Counted from the first letter of the stretch, positions 34,665-43,195 are shown. The stretch is 64,000 nt of DNA from JARRRD01 sp046706685 (GCA_046706685.1 JBJKPE010000150.1:1-64000), one strand, 5' to 3'. A program made the numbers and translations. Notes: a model not told the origin generated them from the letters alone.

Positions 34665-34870
34665 GTATGTATCCTTATTACAATGTTACAATTTCGATTT
34701 CTCTCGACTGTAAGGCCAAGACCAAAATCCGGTATCGAATCGATAGTTTATGACATTAGTCTAACTATTTCAAGGTCCCATAAAATTTATGAGGCGTTAA
34801 AGTCAGGATTTGACGGTCGGCCTTTTACAGCGTTTAACGGGTACATGATGAAATCTGAGGGCCAAGGCTG

Positions 34871-34876
34871 TATAAT
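34871..34876 (+). promoter_or_regulatory. Possible -10 element of the hydrogenase maturation genes
   Basis: TATAAT at 34871-34876 lies 40 bases before the GTG start of the protease gene. The 252-base divergent gap (34665-34916) is AT-rich; no good -35 is seen. Confidence 0.3.
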
Positions 34877-34916
34877 GTAGACAATTCTTTTTGCTGACGC
34901 AGGGCGCGGAGGTTGA

Positions 34917-35438
34917 GTGAGAGTTCTCGTTCTTGGAGTAGGCAATGTCCTGATGAGGGATGAAGCACTGGGAGTAAGGGCTGTAGAGGAACTGGAGAGG
35001 AGATTTCGCTTCCCGGAAAATGTGGAACTCCTGGACGGCGGAACTGCCGGAATCGAACTACTTTCCTACATCAGGGATAAGGACTATCTTATCGTTATAG
35101 ATGCAGTTAAAAGCGGCAATGAGCCTGGTACTGTTGTCAGGATAGAAGGTGAGGATGTGCCCGCAAAATTCGTGACAAAGATTTCGCCCCATCAACTCGG
35201 CATTTCGGACCTTCTTGCAACGGCCACCATCAGCGGCCACCTTCCACGAAAGATGGTTCTTTTCGGAATAGAGCCAAAAGCTGTCGAATTGGGGCTCGGA
35301 CTCTCCGACGAGGTCGAGGCCAGCTTCGAAAGACTGATAGAAGTAGTCCTGGGAGAGCTGCGAGATTCTGGTTGTACGTGTGAGAGAGTAGCCGGCGAAG
35401 GCCCCGTCTCAAAGAGCAGATGGCGGGCCGGCGGCTAG
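34917..35438 (+). CDS. [NiFe] hydrogenase maturation endopeptidase (HyaD/HybD family)
   Basis: Cuts the C-terminal peptide from the large subunit once nickel is in place. The metal-binding residues are visible: the Glu/Asp of VLGVGNVLMRDEALG, Asp in YLIVIDAVKSG and His in KISPHQLGISDLL. 173 residues; GTG start. The substrate is presumably the large subunit encoded 1.6 kb downstream, whose C-terminal tail of about 15 residues after DPCMACAVH is present. hypC follows after 6 bases. Confidence 0.93.
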   Translation: MRVLVLGVGNVLMRDEALGVRAVEELERRFRFPENVELLDGGTAGIELLSYIRDKDYLIVIDAVKSGNEPGTVVRIEGEDVPAKFVTKISPHQLGISDLLATATISGHLPRKMVLFGIEPKAVELGLGLSDEVEASFERLIEVVLGELRDSGCTCERVAGEGPVSKSRWRAGG

Positions 35439-35444
35439 AGAACT

Positions 35445-35684
35445 ATGTGTCTTGCTATACCCTCTAAAATAGTAAAGATAAGTGATTTCGCGGCGGTCGT
35501 GGATGTCTATGGCGCCCGCAGGGAGATCAGTCTCCTGCTTATGCCGGAAGAGGTTGGGGTCGGAGATTATGTTCTGGTGCACGCGGGCTTCGCTATCCAG
35601 AGGGTCGAGCAGGCGTCGGCCATGGAATCGCTGAAAGTCATCTCGACCATCATGGAAGAGGCGGACAAGGAAGAAAATCAGTAA
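35445..35684 (+). CDS. hypC: Hydrogenase assembly chaperone HypC/HybG
   Basis: 79-residue OB-fold chaperone that carries the Fe(CN)2CO unit to the large subunit. It opens with MCLAIPSKIVKI, with the essential Cys2, and continues with VGDYVLVHAGFAIQRV, as in the family. No hypA, B, D, E or F genes occur in this window; they should be elsewhere. It is in the same direction as, and just before, the structural genes. Confidence 0.95.
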   Translation: MCLAIPSKIVKISDFAAVVDVYGARREISLLLMPEEVGVGDYVLVHAGFAIQRVEQASAMESLKVISTIMEEADKEENQ

Positions 35685-35713
35685 GTTCCGTAGCGCAACC
35701 CGAAAAAATGTTC

Positions 35714-35742
35714 TTGACACCCCGCCTTTATCATGATACTTT
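35714..35742 (+). promoter_or_regulatory. Predicted promoter of the hydrogenase structural genes
   Basis: TTGACA at 35714-35719, 17 bases, TACTTT at 35737-35742. The start would fall ~140 bases before the small-subunit ATG. Confidence 0.4.
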
Positions 35743-35889
35743 CTAAGCAAAAGATCTTCACATCGCATTCTTACATGGTGTGAAAGGGGGCTTTGAGAAA
35801 TTGTCCTTGAGGTCTTACAGTCATCTGCCCGAAGCCTTCCCAATTACAAATTACTTTAATTACCCACCTGAGGGCGAAGGAGGTGCTGC

Positions 35890-36993
35890 ATGAAAGGTGA
35901 TTTTGAAGGAATCTCCGACGACGTCGGCTCCCCTTATGAGAGGTTGCTCAAAAGAGGAGTATCCAGAAGAGACTTCATGAAGTTCTGTGCATCAATGGCT
36001 GCCGTTCTTGCACTGCCAGGGGGTTATGCCGGCAAGATCGCCGAGGCTATCGAGAAGACGAAGAGGCCGCCTCTTGTCTGGCTCGAATTCCAGGACTGCT
36101 GTGGGAATACGGAGGCTCTTCTCAGGGCGACCAAGCCGAGCGTCAGGCAGATAGTTCTCGACGTACTGTCGGTAGACTACCACGAAACCATAATGGCCCC
36201 GGCAGGAAAACAGGCCGAAAAGTCCCTGGATGATGTTGTGAAAAACCAGAAAGGGAAGTATCTGGCTGTTATTGAAGGGTCTATTCCTTTGAAAGACAAT
36301 GGAGTGTATTGCTGTGTCGGCGGCAAGAGTGCTATCGACATCGCGAGGGAGGTGTGCGGCAACGCAATGGCGACTATCGCGGCGGGGACGTGCGCAACGT
36401 TTGGCGGGATACCTGCTGCTGCACCAAACCCGACCGGGGCCGTAGGCGTGCAGGATGCAATCCCTGGTATTACTGTGGTAAATCTTTCCGGCTGTCCCAT
36501 GAACCCGGAAAATCTCACCGCGGTGATCGTGCACTTCCTCACCTTCGGAACACTGCCTGCAACAGACCGCTTAAACAGGCCTCTTTTTGCTTATGGTGAG
36601 CGGATTCATGACCACTGTCAGAGGAGGGCTCACTATGATGCCGGACAGTTCGTCAGGGAATGGGGCGACGAGGGCCACAGGCTTGGCTGGTGTCTTTATG
36701 AAGTGGGATGCAAGGGGCCGGAGACTTTTCTCAACTGTCCGGCTGTCAGATACAACAAGGGAACAAGCTGGCCTGTTCAGGCCGGTCATGGCTGCGTGGG
36801 TTGTTCAGAACCGGCTTTCTGGGACACGATGACGCCGTTTTATAAGAGACTTCCCAAAGTCCCGGGTTTCGGCGTCGAAACGACGGCGGATAAGGTCGGA
36901 GCAGGCGTTGCCGCGCTGGCCGTTGCCGGTGTTGCGGCCCACAGGATTGCACGGGCTATAAGGGGAAAAGAGAAGGAAGAAGAAAAGAAATAA
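35890..36993 (+). CDS. [NiFe] hydrogenase small subunit, group 1, Tat-exported
   Basis: Electron-transfer subunit with three iron-sulfur clusters, placed outside the inner membrane. The Tat signal S-R-R-D-F-M-K lies at residues 25-31. The proximal-cluster region reads WLEFQDCCGNTEALLRA (Cys70); the position of the usual second Cys (73) is Asn. Later ligands are GTCATFGG, LSGCP, the distal-cluster HDHC / GWCLYEVGC set and medial NCP / HGCVGC. A C-terminal hydrophobic helix (about 330-355) anchors it. 367 residues. GGAGG ribosome site. The large subunit follows after 30 bases. Confidence 0.94.
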   Translation: MKGDFEGISDDVGSPYERLLKRGVSRRDFMKFCASMAAVLALPGGYAGKIAEAIEKTKRPPLVWLEFQDCCGNTEALLRATKPSVRQIVLDVLSVDYHETIMAPAGKQAEKSLDDVVKNQKGKYLAVIEGSIPLKDNGVYCCVGGKSAIDIAREVCGNAMATIAAGTCATFGGIPAAAPNPTGAVGVQDAIPGITVVNLSGCPMNPENLTAVIVHFLTFGTLPATDRLNRPLFAYGERIHDHCQRRAHYDAGQFVREWGDEGHRLGWCLYEVGCKGPETFLNCPAVRYNKGTSWPVQAGHGCVGCSEPAFWDTMTPFYKRLPKVPGFGVETTADKVGAGVAALAVAGVAAHRIARAIRGKEKEEEKK

Positions 36994-37023
36994 ATATAGT
37001 GAGTGCGAAAGGAGGCAGTGATC

Positions 37024-38733
37024 ATGGCGAAAATAGTCGTTGACCCGATCACAAGAATCGAGGGGCATCTCAGGATCGAGGCACAGGTCGAAGGCGGCAA
37101 GGTGGCGGAGGCATGGTCATCGAGCACCATGTTCCGCGGGATAGAGATAATCCTGAAAGGCCGGGATCCGAGGGATGCGTGGTATTTCGCTCAGCGAATA
37201 TGAGGCGTTTGAACGACGGTTCACGCCAACAGCTCCGTGAGGGCTGTAGAGAATGCACTTAAGATAACCATACCGGACAATGCGAGGCTTATGCGGAACC
37301 TCATAACCGGTATTCAATTCGTTCAGGACCACGTTGTACATTTTTATCACCTCCACGCCCTCGATTGGGTGGATCTTGTCAATGCGCTACAGGCCGATCC
37401 TGTGAAGACGGCCGCGCTGGCCCAGTCGATTTCTGACTGGCCTTTGTCGAGCGCCGCCTATTTCAGGGGAATAAAAGACAAACTGAAGACCTTCGTTGAG
37501 AGCGGGCAGCTTGGTCTGTTTGCCAACGCATACTGGGGGCATCCGGCCTACAAGCTCCCTCCGGAAGCCAACCTCATGGCGGCAGCCCATTACCTGGAGG
37601 CGCTGGACTGGCAGAAAGATGTTATCAGGATTCATGCTGTTCTCGGGAGCAAAAATCCTCACCTGCAGACCTACCTCGTCGGCGGGATGGCGCTGCCGAT
37701 AGACCTCAACAGCGAAAGCGCACTTAATGACGGGGGTCTGGCTCTCATCGGCGAGTTGAGCAACAGGGCGAAGAAATTCGTGGAACAGGTCTATATCCCG
37801 GACCTGCTGGCCGTCGCGTCGTTTTACAAAGAATGGGCCGGCTATGGCGCAGGAATAGGAAATTACCTTGCCTATGGCGAATTCCCAAATGATACAGTTT
37901 CGAACACAAGTAATCTGTGGCTCCCGAGGGGCATAATCAAAAACAGAGACCTCAGCAAAGTATACCCCGTAGACCAGGAGAAGATTACGGAATATGTAAC
38001 GCATTCATGGTATGACTACAGTGAGGGAAACGACAAGGCAAGGCATCCGTGGGAAGGCGAAACGAATTATCACTATACCGGTCCGCAGCCGCCTTACCAG
38101 GTCCTCGATACCAACCAGAAATATTCATGGGTGAAGGCACCAAGATACGAAAATCAGGCCATGGAAGTCGGGCCATTGTCGAGAATGCTGGTGGCTTACG
38201 CCTCCGGTCACAAGCGTGTCAGGGAAGTTATAGATTCGGTCCTGAAGAAACTGGGCGTAGGTCCAGCGGCGCTGTTCTCGACTCTTGGAAGAACGGCGGC
38301 AAGAGGGGTTGAGACTCTTGTTACGGCTGAAATGTTGAGTGTGTGGCTTGGTCAGCTTACGGCTAATATCAGGAAGGGCGACGTGAGTATACACGACAAC
38401 AGCAAGTGGGAGCCCTCGACGTGGCCGAAGGAAGCAAAGGGGTACAGCTTCAGCGAAGCGCCGAGAGGTGCGTTGGGTCACTGGGTTAAAATCAAGGACC
38501 AGAAAATAGAGAACTATCAGTGTGTGGTGCCGAGCACATGGAACGGCTCTCCCAGGGATGCATCTGGCCAAAAGGGCGCGTACGAGTCGGCTTTGGTCGG
38601 TACGCCGGTGGCGGAGCCCGACAAGCCCGTTGAGTTGCTGAGGACGGTGCACTCATTCGACCCATGTATGGCCTGTGCTGTCCACGTTCTTGATGCTGAA
38701 GGCCAAAAAGTAACCAGGATACAAGTGGTCTAG
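37024..38733 (+). CDS. [NiFe] hydrogenase large subunit with two in-frame UGA codons at the N-terminal CxxC (predicted selenoprotein)
   Basis: Catalytic subunit. From the ATG at 37024 (GGAGG, 8 bases upstream) the frame runs to 38733 (569 residues) but is interrupted by TGA at codons 60 (37201-37203) and 63 (37210-37212). The reading is R-I-*-G-V-*-T-T-V-H, where all normal enzymes have R-I-C-G-V-C-T-T-V-H, so both stops fall exactly on the two nickel/iron-bridging cysteines. The flanks are perfectly conserved: VDPITRIEGHLRIE near the start, HFYHLHALDW, and the C-terminal ligands DPCMACAVH followed by a cleavable tail. Both TGAs read as selenocysteine would restore the protein. Cytochrome b follows by 15 bases. 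A pseudogene is the alternative. Confidence 0.85.
37201..37212 (+). other. Two in-frame UGA codons, predicted selenocysteine sites
   Basis: TGA GGC GTT TGA: codons 60-63 of the large subunit. Only the third bases of the two expected Cys codons (TGC/TGT) differ. TGG remains the Trp codon throughout and TGA terminates other genes (purN, queD), so a general recoding of TGA is excluded. Confidence 0.7.
37204..37247 (+). promoter_or_regulatory. Tandem SECIS-like hairpins
   Basis: Hairpin A: GGCGT, bulged TT, GAAC, loop GACG, GTTC, ACGCC (37204-37227); it contains the second TGA. Hairpin B: ACAGCTC, loop CGTGA, GGGCTGT (37229-37247), 7 pairs including one G-U. The loop of B starts 23 bases after the second TGA and 32 after the first, and has G as its second base, as the bacterial SECIS consensus I recall requires. 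Confidence 0.55.
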
Positions 38734-38748
38734 GAAAAGGAGGGTACC

Positions 38749-39405
38749 ATGCAGAAGAGGGTTTACGTGTGGGAAGTGCCGGTCAGGATCGTGCACTGGC
38801 TGATCGTCCTGTGCCTGCTGGTCCTTTCTTTTACAGGTGTGTACATCGGGTATCCATTCATCGTCGGGACGACAAGCAGACAATATGTCATGGGATGGAG
38901 CAGGTTCATCCATTATGTTGCGGCATACGTATTTGTGGTAGCTCTTGCTGTCCGGGTCTACTGGGCGTTCGCCGGAAACCGCTATGCATCGTGGAAGGAA
39001 TTTTTCCCCTTCAGCGGCAAGAGGGCCGGCGGGATGTTAAAGAACATACTTTTCTATTCACTAATTAGAAGGGAACCCGTCCCCGAAACGGGACATACCC
39101 CGCTTGCGGGACTTACCTATCTGGTAATTTTCCTGCTTTATCTCCTCCAGATAGTAACCGGATTTGCCCTTTATTCCCTGTATGAGCCGCAGGGGGTCAT
39201 GCACTCGCTTTTTGGCTGGTGGTTTTCGGTGAGCACCATACCGGCAACAAGGCTCATCCACCACATGATAATGTGGGCGCTCCTCAGCTTCGCAGTGATA
39301 CACGTATATATTGCGCTCTTCCTGGACAATGCGGAGAAGAACGGTCTGGTCGGGAGCATTTTCACCGGTTATAAATTCATGGAGAAGGAGGAATCAGACC
39401 GGTAG
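38749..39405 (+). CDS. Ni/Fe-hydrogenase b-type cytochrome subunit (HyaC-like)
   Basis: Membrane dihaem cytochrome b that takes electrons from the small subunit to the quinone pool. Four or five helices with conserved histidines (RIVHWLIV near residue 15, SRFIHYVAAYVF, TRLIHHMIMWALLSFAVIHVYI near 170). 218 residues, typical of HyaC/HupZ. GGAGG ribosome site. It lies 15 bases after the large subunit and is followed by a cytochrome c gene. Confidence 0.93.
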   Translation: MQKRVYVWEVPVRIVHWLIVLCLLVLSFTGVYIGYPFIVGTTSRQYVMGWSRFIHYVAAYVFVVALAVRVYWAFAGNRYASWKEFFPFSGKRAGGMLKNILFYSLIRREPVPETGHTPLAGLTYLVIFLLYLLQIVTGFALYSLYEPQGVMHSLFGWWFSVSTIPATRLIHHMIMWALLSFAVIHVYIALFLDNAEKNGLVGSIFTGYKFMEKEESDR

Positions 39406-39440
39406 AATACGCGATTCGAGCAGTCAGTGGAGGGAGGTGA

Positions 39441-39977
39441 ATGATAGCGTTTCGACCCCGCACTTTTGGCATGCGGGCACTGAATCGTGACGTACAGCTT
39501 GCTTCGGCAGGAATGTGGGTTGCGGTCATCATTTTCTTACTGCTGATGTATAACGGTTTGCGGCAGCAGAATGCGCCGCCGGAATTTTTGAGCACGCCGG
39601 CCTTTGGTACTGCCGGCGCACAGTCGAAGGGAACAGATTCCTCAGGAGAGTTGGGAGCTCAAATCTATTACGAAAAGTGCGCCGGATGCCATGGAAACAA
39701 GGGGGAGGGCGTGCCCAACCTCTTTCCGCCACTCGTGGGCGACCCGGTGGTCACCGCACAGGATCCCGGCGACCACATTCGAACAGTGCTTTTTGGCAGA
39801 CATGGGGCTATCATCGGCGGAGTTACATATAATGTGTATATGCCCTCCTGGGCCGGCCAGTTGTCAGACGGAGAGGTTGCGGCGGTCATTAACCATGAGA
39901 GGACGAGCTGGGGTAATGACGCCCCCGTGGTCACGCCCGCAGAAGTTGCAAAGATCCGCAGCGAAGGGCTTCATTAG
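39441..39977 (+). CDS. Membrane-anchored monohaem cytochrome c
   Basis: 178 residues with one N-terminal helix (about 23-40) and a periplasmic class I cytochrome c domain: haem site CAGCH (Cys80, Cys83, His84), the following GNKGEGVPNLFPPLVGDP and a candidate axial Met in VYMPSW near residue 137. Good ribosome site GGAGGTGA. Last gene of the hydrogenase cluster, it may link hydrogen oxidation to periplasmic acceptors; this is inferred from position. Confidence 0.9.
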   Translation: MIAFRPRTFGMRALNRDVQLASAGMWVAVIIFLLLMYNGLRQQNAPPEFLSTPAFGTAGAQSKGTDSSGELGAQIYYEKCAGCHGNKGEGVPNLFPPLVGDPVVTAQDPGDHIRTVLFGRHGAIIGGVTYNVYMPSWAGQLSDGEVAAVINHERTSWGNDAPVVTPAEVAKIRSEGLH

Positions 39978-40191
39978 AGGGAAGGCGACTTTCTGCTTAT
40001 CCTCTGATTCTTTCTCCTGATCCCGCTCGGGCAGTTTGTATATTGATGTAAAAGTAAATTCCTGTTTTGTCATTTCCGGATCTTCACGGGGAATCTGTCT
40101 TCGGAAGGATCCCGACATGCGGGAGTGAGAGACTGCGGGATAAGGCATAGTCATTAGTTATGCAGGAAGAAATCGTGCCCGGTATTCATAT

Positions 40192-40220
40192 TTGACAAAT
40201 AATTCTGCCGCCTTTAGATT
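40192..40220 (+). promoter_or_regulatory. Predicted promoter of the UMF1-type transporter gene
   Basis: TTGACA at 40192-40197, 17 bases, TAGATT at 40215-40220. The start site would be near 40227, only about 9 bases before the ATG at 40236, so the mRNA would be nearly leaderless. The remainder of the 258-base gap shows nothing. Confidence 0.45.
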
Positions 40221-40235
40221 ATCTGTTGAAGAATC

Positions 40236-41477
40236 ATGACAAACCGAAAGCAGATAATCAGCTGGTGCCTTTTCGACTTTGCAAACTCAAGTTATTCCGC
40301 CGTCATCGCCGCCGTTGTATTCCCGGTGTATTATGTTTCGGTGATAGTTGGAAACAGCGCCGGGCAGGGCGATTTATGGTGGGGCAGGGCGATATCCGCG
40401 AGCATGGCTTTTGTGGCTGTAACGTCGCCGTTCCTGGGCGGCATAGCGGACTACAGCGGCAGACGAAAAAGATTTCTTCTCTCCTATACACTGTTATGTG
40501 TACTGTCCGTCGCAGGTCTTTCCTTTCTGGGAAAAGGGATGGTGGTCTCCGGTTTCCTGCTTGTCACGGCTGCAAATATCGGGATGGAGGGAGGCCTGGT
40601 CTTTTATAATTCCTTTCTGCCGGAGATAGCGGATGAAGAACACCACGGCAGGGTATCCGGCTTGGGTTATGCGGTGGGTTATGCAGGCTCGATCCTATCG
40701 CTGCTCATGGCCATTCCGCTTGTAAGAGGAGGTTATTACCACGGGACCTGGTTAATGGTCTCCCTTTTCTTTCTGTTTTTTTCGATGCCTGCGTTTCTCT
40801 CCCTTCCCCCCGATCGTAGATCCGGCGCGTCTGTTAGAGACGGGGCTGTAAAGGGCGGGATTTACGCCTGGAATACACTCAGGATTATTTTGAAGGGAAG
40901 GGAGGTGCGTAAATTCCTGCTCGCCTTTCTTATTTACCAGGACGGAGTCAACACCGTAATTGTTTTTTCCAGTATATTCGCGGCCACTACGCTTGGATTT
41001 ACCGTAGGGCAACTGATAGTTATGTACGTGTTGGTCCAGTTTAGTGCCCTGGCTGGGTCACTTATTCTGGCCAAACCGATAGACGTATCAGGTCCGAAGA
41101 AAATCGTTACACTCTCATTAGTGCTCTGGTCTTTCGTTGCGGTTGCCGCCTTTTTTATCCATCAAAAAATGCACTTTCTTGTACTTGCGGGTGTGGCCGG
41201 CCTGGGCCTCGGAACAGTACAGGCAGCAAGTCGCGCATTCTTCACCCAGTTTATCCCTGCAGGCCATGAAAGCGAATATTTCGGCATATACTCTCTCGTG
41301 GGAAAGTCGTCCGCTATCGTCGGCCCCCTTTTATTCGGCTATCTCTCTGAGACATTCAGAAGCCAGCGGCCGGCTATTCTTTGTATAGCCTCTTTTTTTA
41401 TCGTCGGCCTTCTGTTGGTTCGTTCGGTAAGGGGAGGGGGGCCGAATATAAAGAACGAGACTCAACAAAAAGTCTGA
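40236..41477 (+). CDS. MFS transporter, UMF1/Atg22-like family
   Basis: Twelve-helix major-facilitator protein of 413 residues. IISWCLFDFANSSYSAVI at the N-terminus, GGIADYSGRRKRFLL between helices 2 and 3, and FYNSFLPEIADEEHHGRVSGLGYAVGYAGS are hallmarks of the UMF1 family related to the yeast vacuolar amino-acid exporter Atg22. Bacterial members have no clear substrate. The ATG at 40236 fits the conserved N-terminus. Neighbours give no hint of its cargo. Confidence 0.88.
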   Translation: MTNRKQIISWCLFDFANSSYSAVIAAVVFPVYYVSVIVGNSAGQGDLWWGRAISASMAFVAVTSPFLGGIADYSGRRKRFLLSYTLLCVLSVAGLSFLGKGMVVSGFLLVTAANIGMEGGLVFYNSFLPEIADEEHHGRVSGLGYAVGYAGSILSLLMAIPLVRGGYYHGTWLMVSLFFLFFSMPAFLSLPPDRRSGASVRDGAVKGGIYAWNTLRIILKGREVRKFLLAFLIYQDGVNTVIVFSSIFAATTLGFTVGQLIVMYVLVQFSALAGSLILAKPIDVSGPKKIVTLSLVLWSFVAVAAFFIHQKMHFLVLAGVAGLGLGTVQAASRAFFTQFIPAGHESEYFGIYSLVGKSSAIVGPLLFGYLSETFRSQRPAILCIASFFIVGLLLVRSVRGGGPNIKNETQQKV

Positions 41478-41618
41478 AAACCATCATCGGCACTTTGGAG
41501 AACAAAGAGCCATTCCCTGAGGCGAACTGTTCTGAGCAGTACCTTCTCTTGCATGGCCGGACTGCGATGGTATACTTGAATATGGACGTTTTTCCATGCT
41601 GAACGGAGGGTGTGCTGA

Positions 41619-42980
41619 ATGAAGGAATACGATGTGGTGGTAGTAGGGGCCGGCGATGTCGGCCTCGGGATTGTTTTTAAGGCCCTGGCCGACAATATGC
41701 GTGTTGCTCTTATCGAAAAGGGCAACGTCGGCGGCACCTGTGTGAACGTGGGCTGTGTCCCTTCAAAGACTCTTATATACGCTGCTGACAGGGTTATGGA
41801 AATCAGGGATGCCGGGAAACTTGGAATAACTGCGGACATCAAAGATATAGATTTTGACTCCGTAATGAAAAGGATGAGAGATGCGGTTAATGTCGGTCGC
41901 AGTTCGATCGCGGAGGCGATACGGAGTTCCGACAATCTTGATTTCTTCGGCAGCGAAGGTCAGTTCGTGGACGACTATACGTTGGAAGCAGGCGGGGAGA
42001 CCTTGCGGGGAAAGAAGATATTCATCGCATCTGGAACACGGCCTTTCATCCCTCCGATCAAGGGTCTAGACGGACTGAAATACTTGACAAACGAGAGTCT
42101 TCTTAAGCTGGAAAGAAGGCCGGAAAGCGTCATTATTATCGGGGGGGGATATGTAGGTGTGGAATACGCCCACTTTTTCGAGGCAATGGGGTCGAAGGTA
42201 ACGTTGGTGGAGAGAGGACCTGCACTGGTGATCCATGAGGAAAATGAAATTTCAGAACTCCTTAAAAAAGAGTTGCAGGGTCGCATGAAGATCCTTACCG
42301 GTACGGAGTTGGTCGAAGTCAAAGGGGGAAAGGGCGGATACGTCATTGTTGTCCGGAGCGGCGGTGGGGCCAGAGAGGAATTGGGGGGAGAAGAGCTTCT
42401 CGTTGCTGTGGGGAGAAAATCGAACGCCGACCTTCTGCAAGTTCAAAAGACAGGAGTAGAGACCGGCATATCTGGTTTTATCAAGGTGAATGACTATCTT
42501 GAAACGAGCAAAAAAAATATCTGGGCTCTGGGGGATGCAATAGGCAGACAGATGTTCACCCACGCCGGAGACAAGGAAGCCGAGGTGGGGTGGCACAATG
42601 CAACGCATGAAGAAAAAATCAGGATGGATTTTCTCAATGTCCCCCATGCGGTCTTCACTTATCCTCAAATTGCGTCCGTCGGACTGACAGAGGAGGAGGC
42701 CAGGAAGGGTCACACCGTCCTCGTGGGGAGGGCAAAATATTCCGACACGGTAAAAGGGACGGCTATGGTCGAGGGCGAGGGTTTCGCGAAGGCGATTGTC
42801 GAAAAGGAAAGCGGAAAGATTCTCGGTTTCCACATCATCGGTCCTTACGCGCCCATACTGATCCAGGAGGTCGTAAATGCGATGATCCATGACAATGATA
42901 TCACTTATATCACCCGAAGCATGCACATATTCCCAGCCCTTTCGGAGCTTGTAACGGAGACACTGGACAGCCTCAGATGA
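41619..42980 (+). CDS. Pyridine nucleotide-disulfide oxidoreductase, class I (dihydrolipoamide dehydrogenase / mercuric reductase-like)
   Basis: FAD-dependent NAD(P)H:disulfide oxidoreductase. FAD loop VVVGAGDVGLGIV at the N-terminus, redox pair in GGTCVNVGCVPSK (around residue 41), NAD loop IIGGGYVGVEYA around 175, GDAIGR around 305 and the C-terminal dimerisation domain ending with THITRSMHIFPALSE-like YITRSMHIFPALSE, where the catalytic His lies. 453 residues. No 2-oxoacid dehydrogenase or mer genes are near, so the substrate is unknown. GGAGG-like site before the ATG. Confidence 0.88.
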   Translation: MKEYDVVVVGAGDVGLGIVFKALADNMRVALIEKGNVGGTCVNVGCVPSKTLIYAADRVMEIRDAGKLGITADIKDIDFDSVMKRMRDAVNVGRSSIAEAIRSSDNLDFFGSEGQFVDDYTLEAGGETLRGKKIFIASGTRPFIPPIKGLDGLKYLTNESLLKLERRPESVIIIGGGYVGVEYAHFFEAMGSKVTLVERGPALVIHEENEISELLKKELQGRMKILTGTELVEVKGGKGGYVIVVRSGGGAREELGGEELLVAVGRKSNADLLQVQKTGVETGISGFIKVNDYLETSKKNIWALGDAIGRQMFTHAGDKEAEVGWHNATHEEKIRMDFLNVPHAVFTYPQIASVGLTEEEARKGHTVLVGRAKYSDTVKGTAMVEGEGFAKAIVEKESGKILGFHIIGPYAPILIQEVVNAMIHDNDITYITRSMHIFPALSELVTETLDSLR

Positions 42981-43186
42981 ACTTTTGTTGCGCAGTCGAA
43001 AATGCTGCGGCAAGACCGGCTGATTCTCCGCTTTAAGGTTCCATTTCGCCGCACAAGGCAACCGACATACCGAATTACTTCGAGCACTATTGCTTCACGG
43101 TAACAAAACACCGGCAGAAATTAATTGAAGATTACAGGTCCTAGCACACTTGCTATAGGATTGCAAGTTACATATTTATTTTGCCG

Positions 43187-43195
43187 TGATACAAT
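43187..43195 (+). promoter_or_regulatory. Predicted extended -10 promoter upstream of the histidine kinase
   Basis: TGATACAAT (hexamer TACAAT at 43190-43195) with GTTACA at 43167-43172, 17 bases upstream. It would give a 5' leader of about 220 bases. Confidence 0.35.

Noticed and set aside
37003..37203. Two separate hydrogenase genes: a short N-terminal one (to 37203) and a long one (from 37237)
   Set aside because: The intervening codons encode the conserved motif in the same frame with no length change; splitting would remove both nickel ligands. One recoded gene is the better model.
37201..37212. TGA read as tryptophan or glycine (alternative genetic code)
   Set aside because: TGG is used for Trp in all genes and TGA is a normal stop of many of them (e.g. 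purN, queD, the kinase). The two in-frame TGAs also stand at conserved Cys positions, not at Trp or Gly positions.
39864..40154. Minus-strand open frame of 96 codons behind the cytochrome c gene
   Set aside because: Half of it is the antisense of the cytochrome c gene, there is no ribosome site before the internal ATG, and nothing in it looks like a known family.
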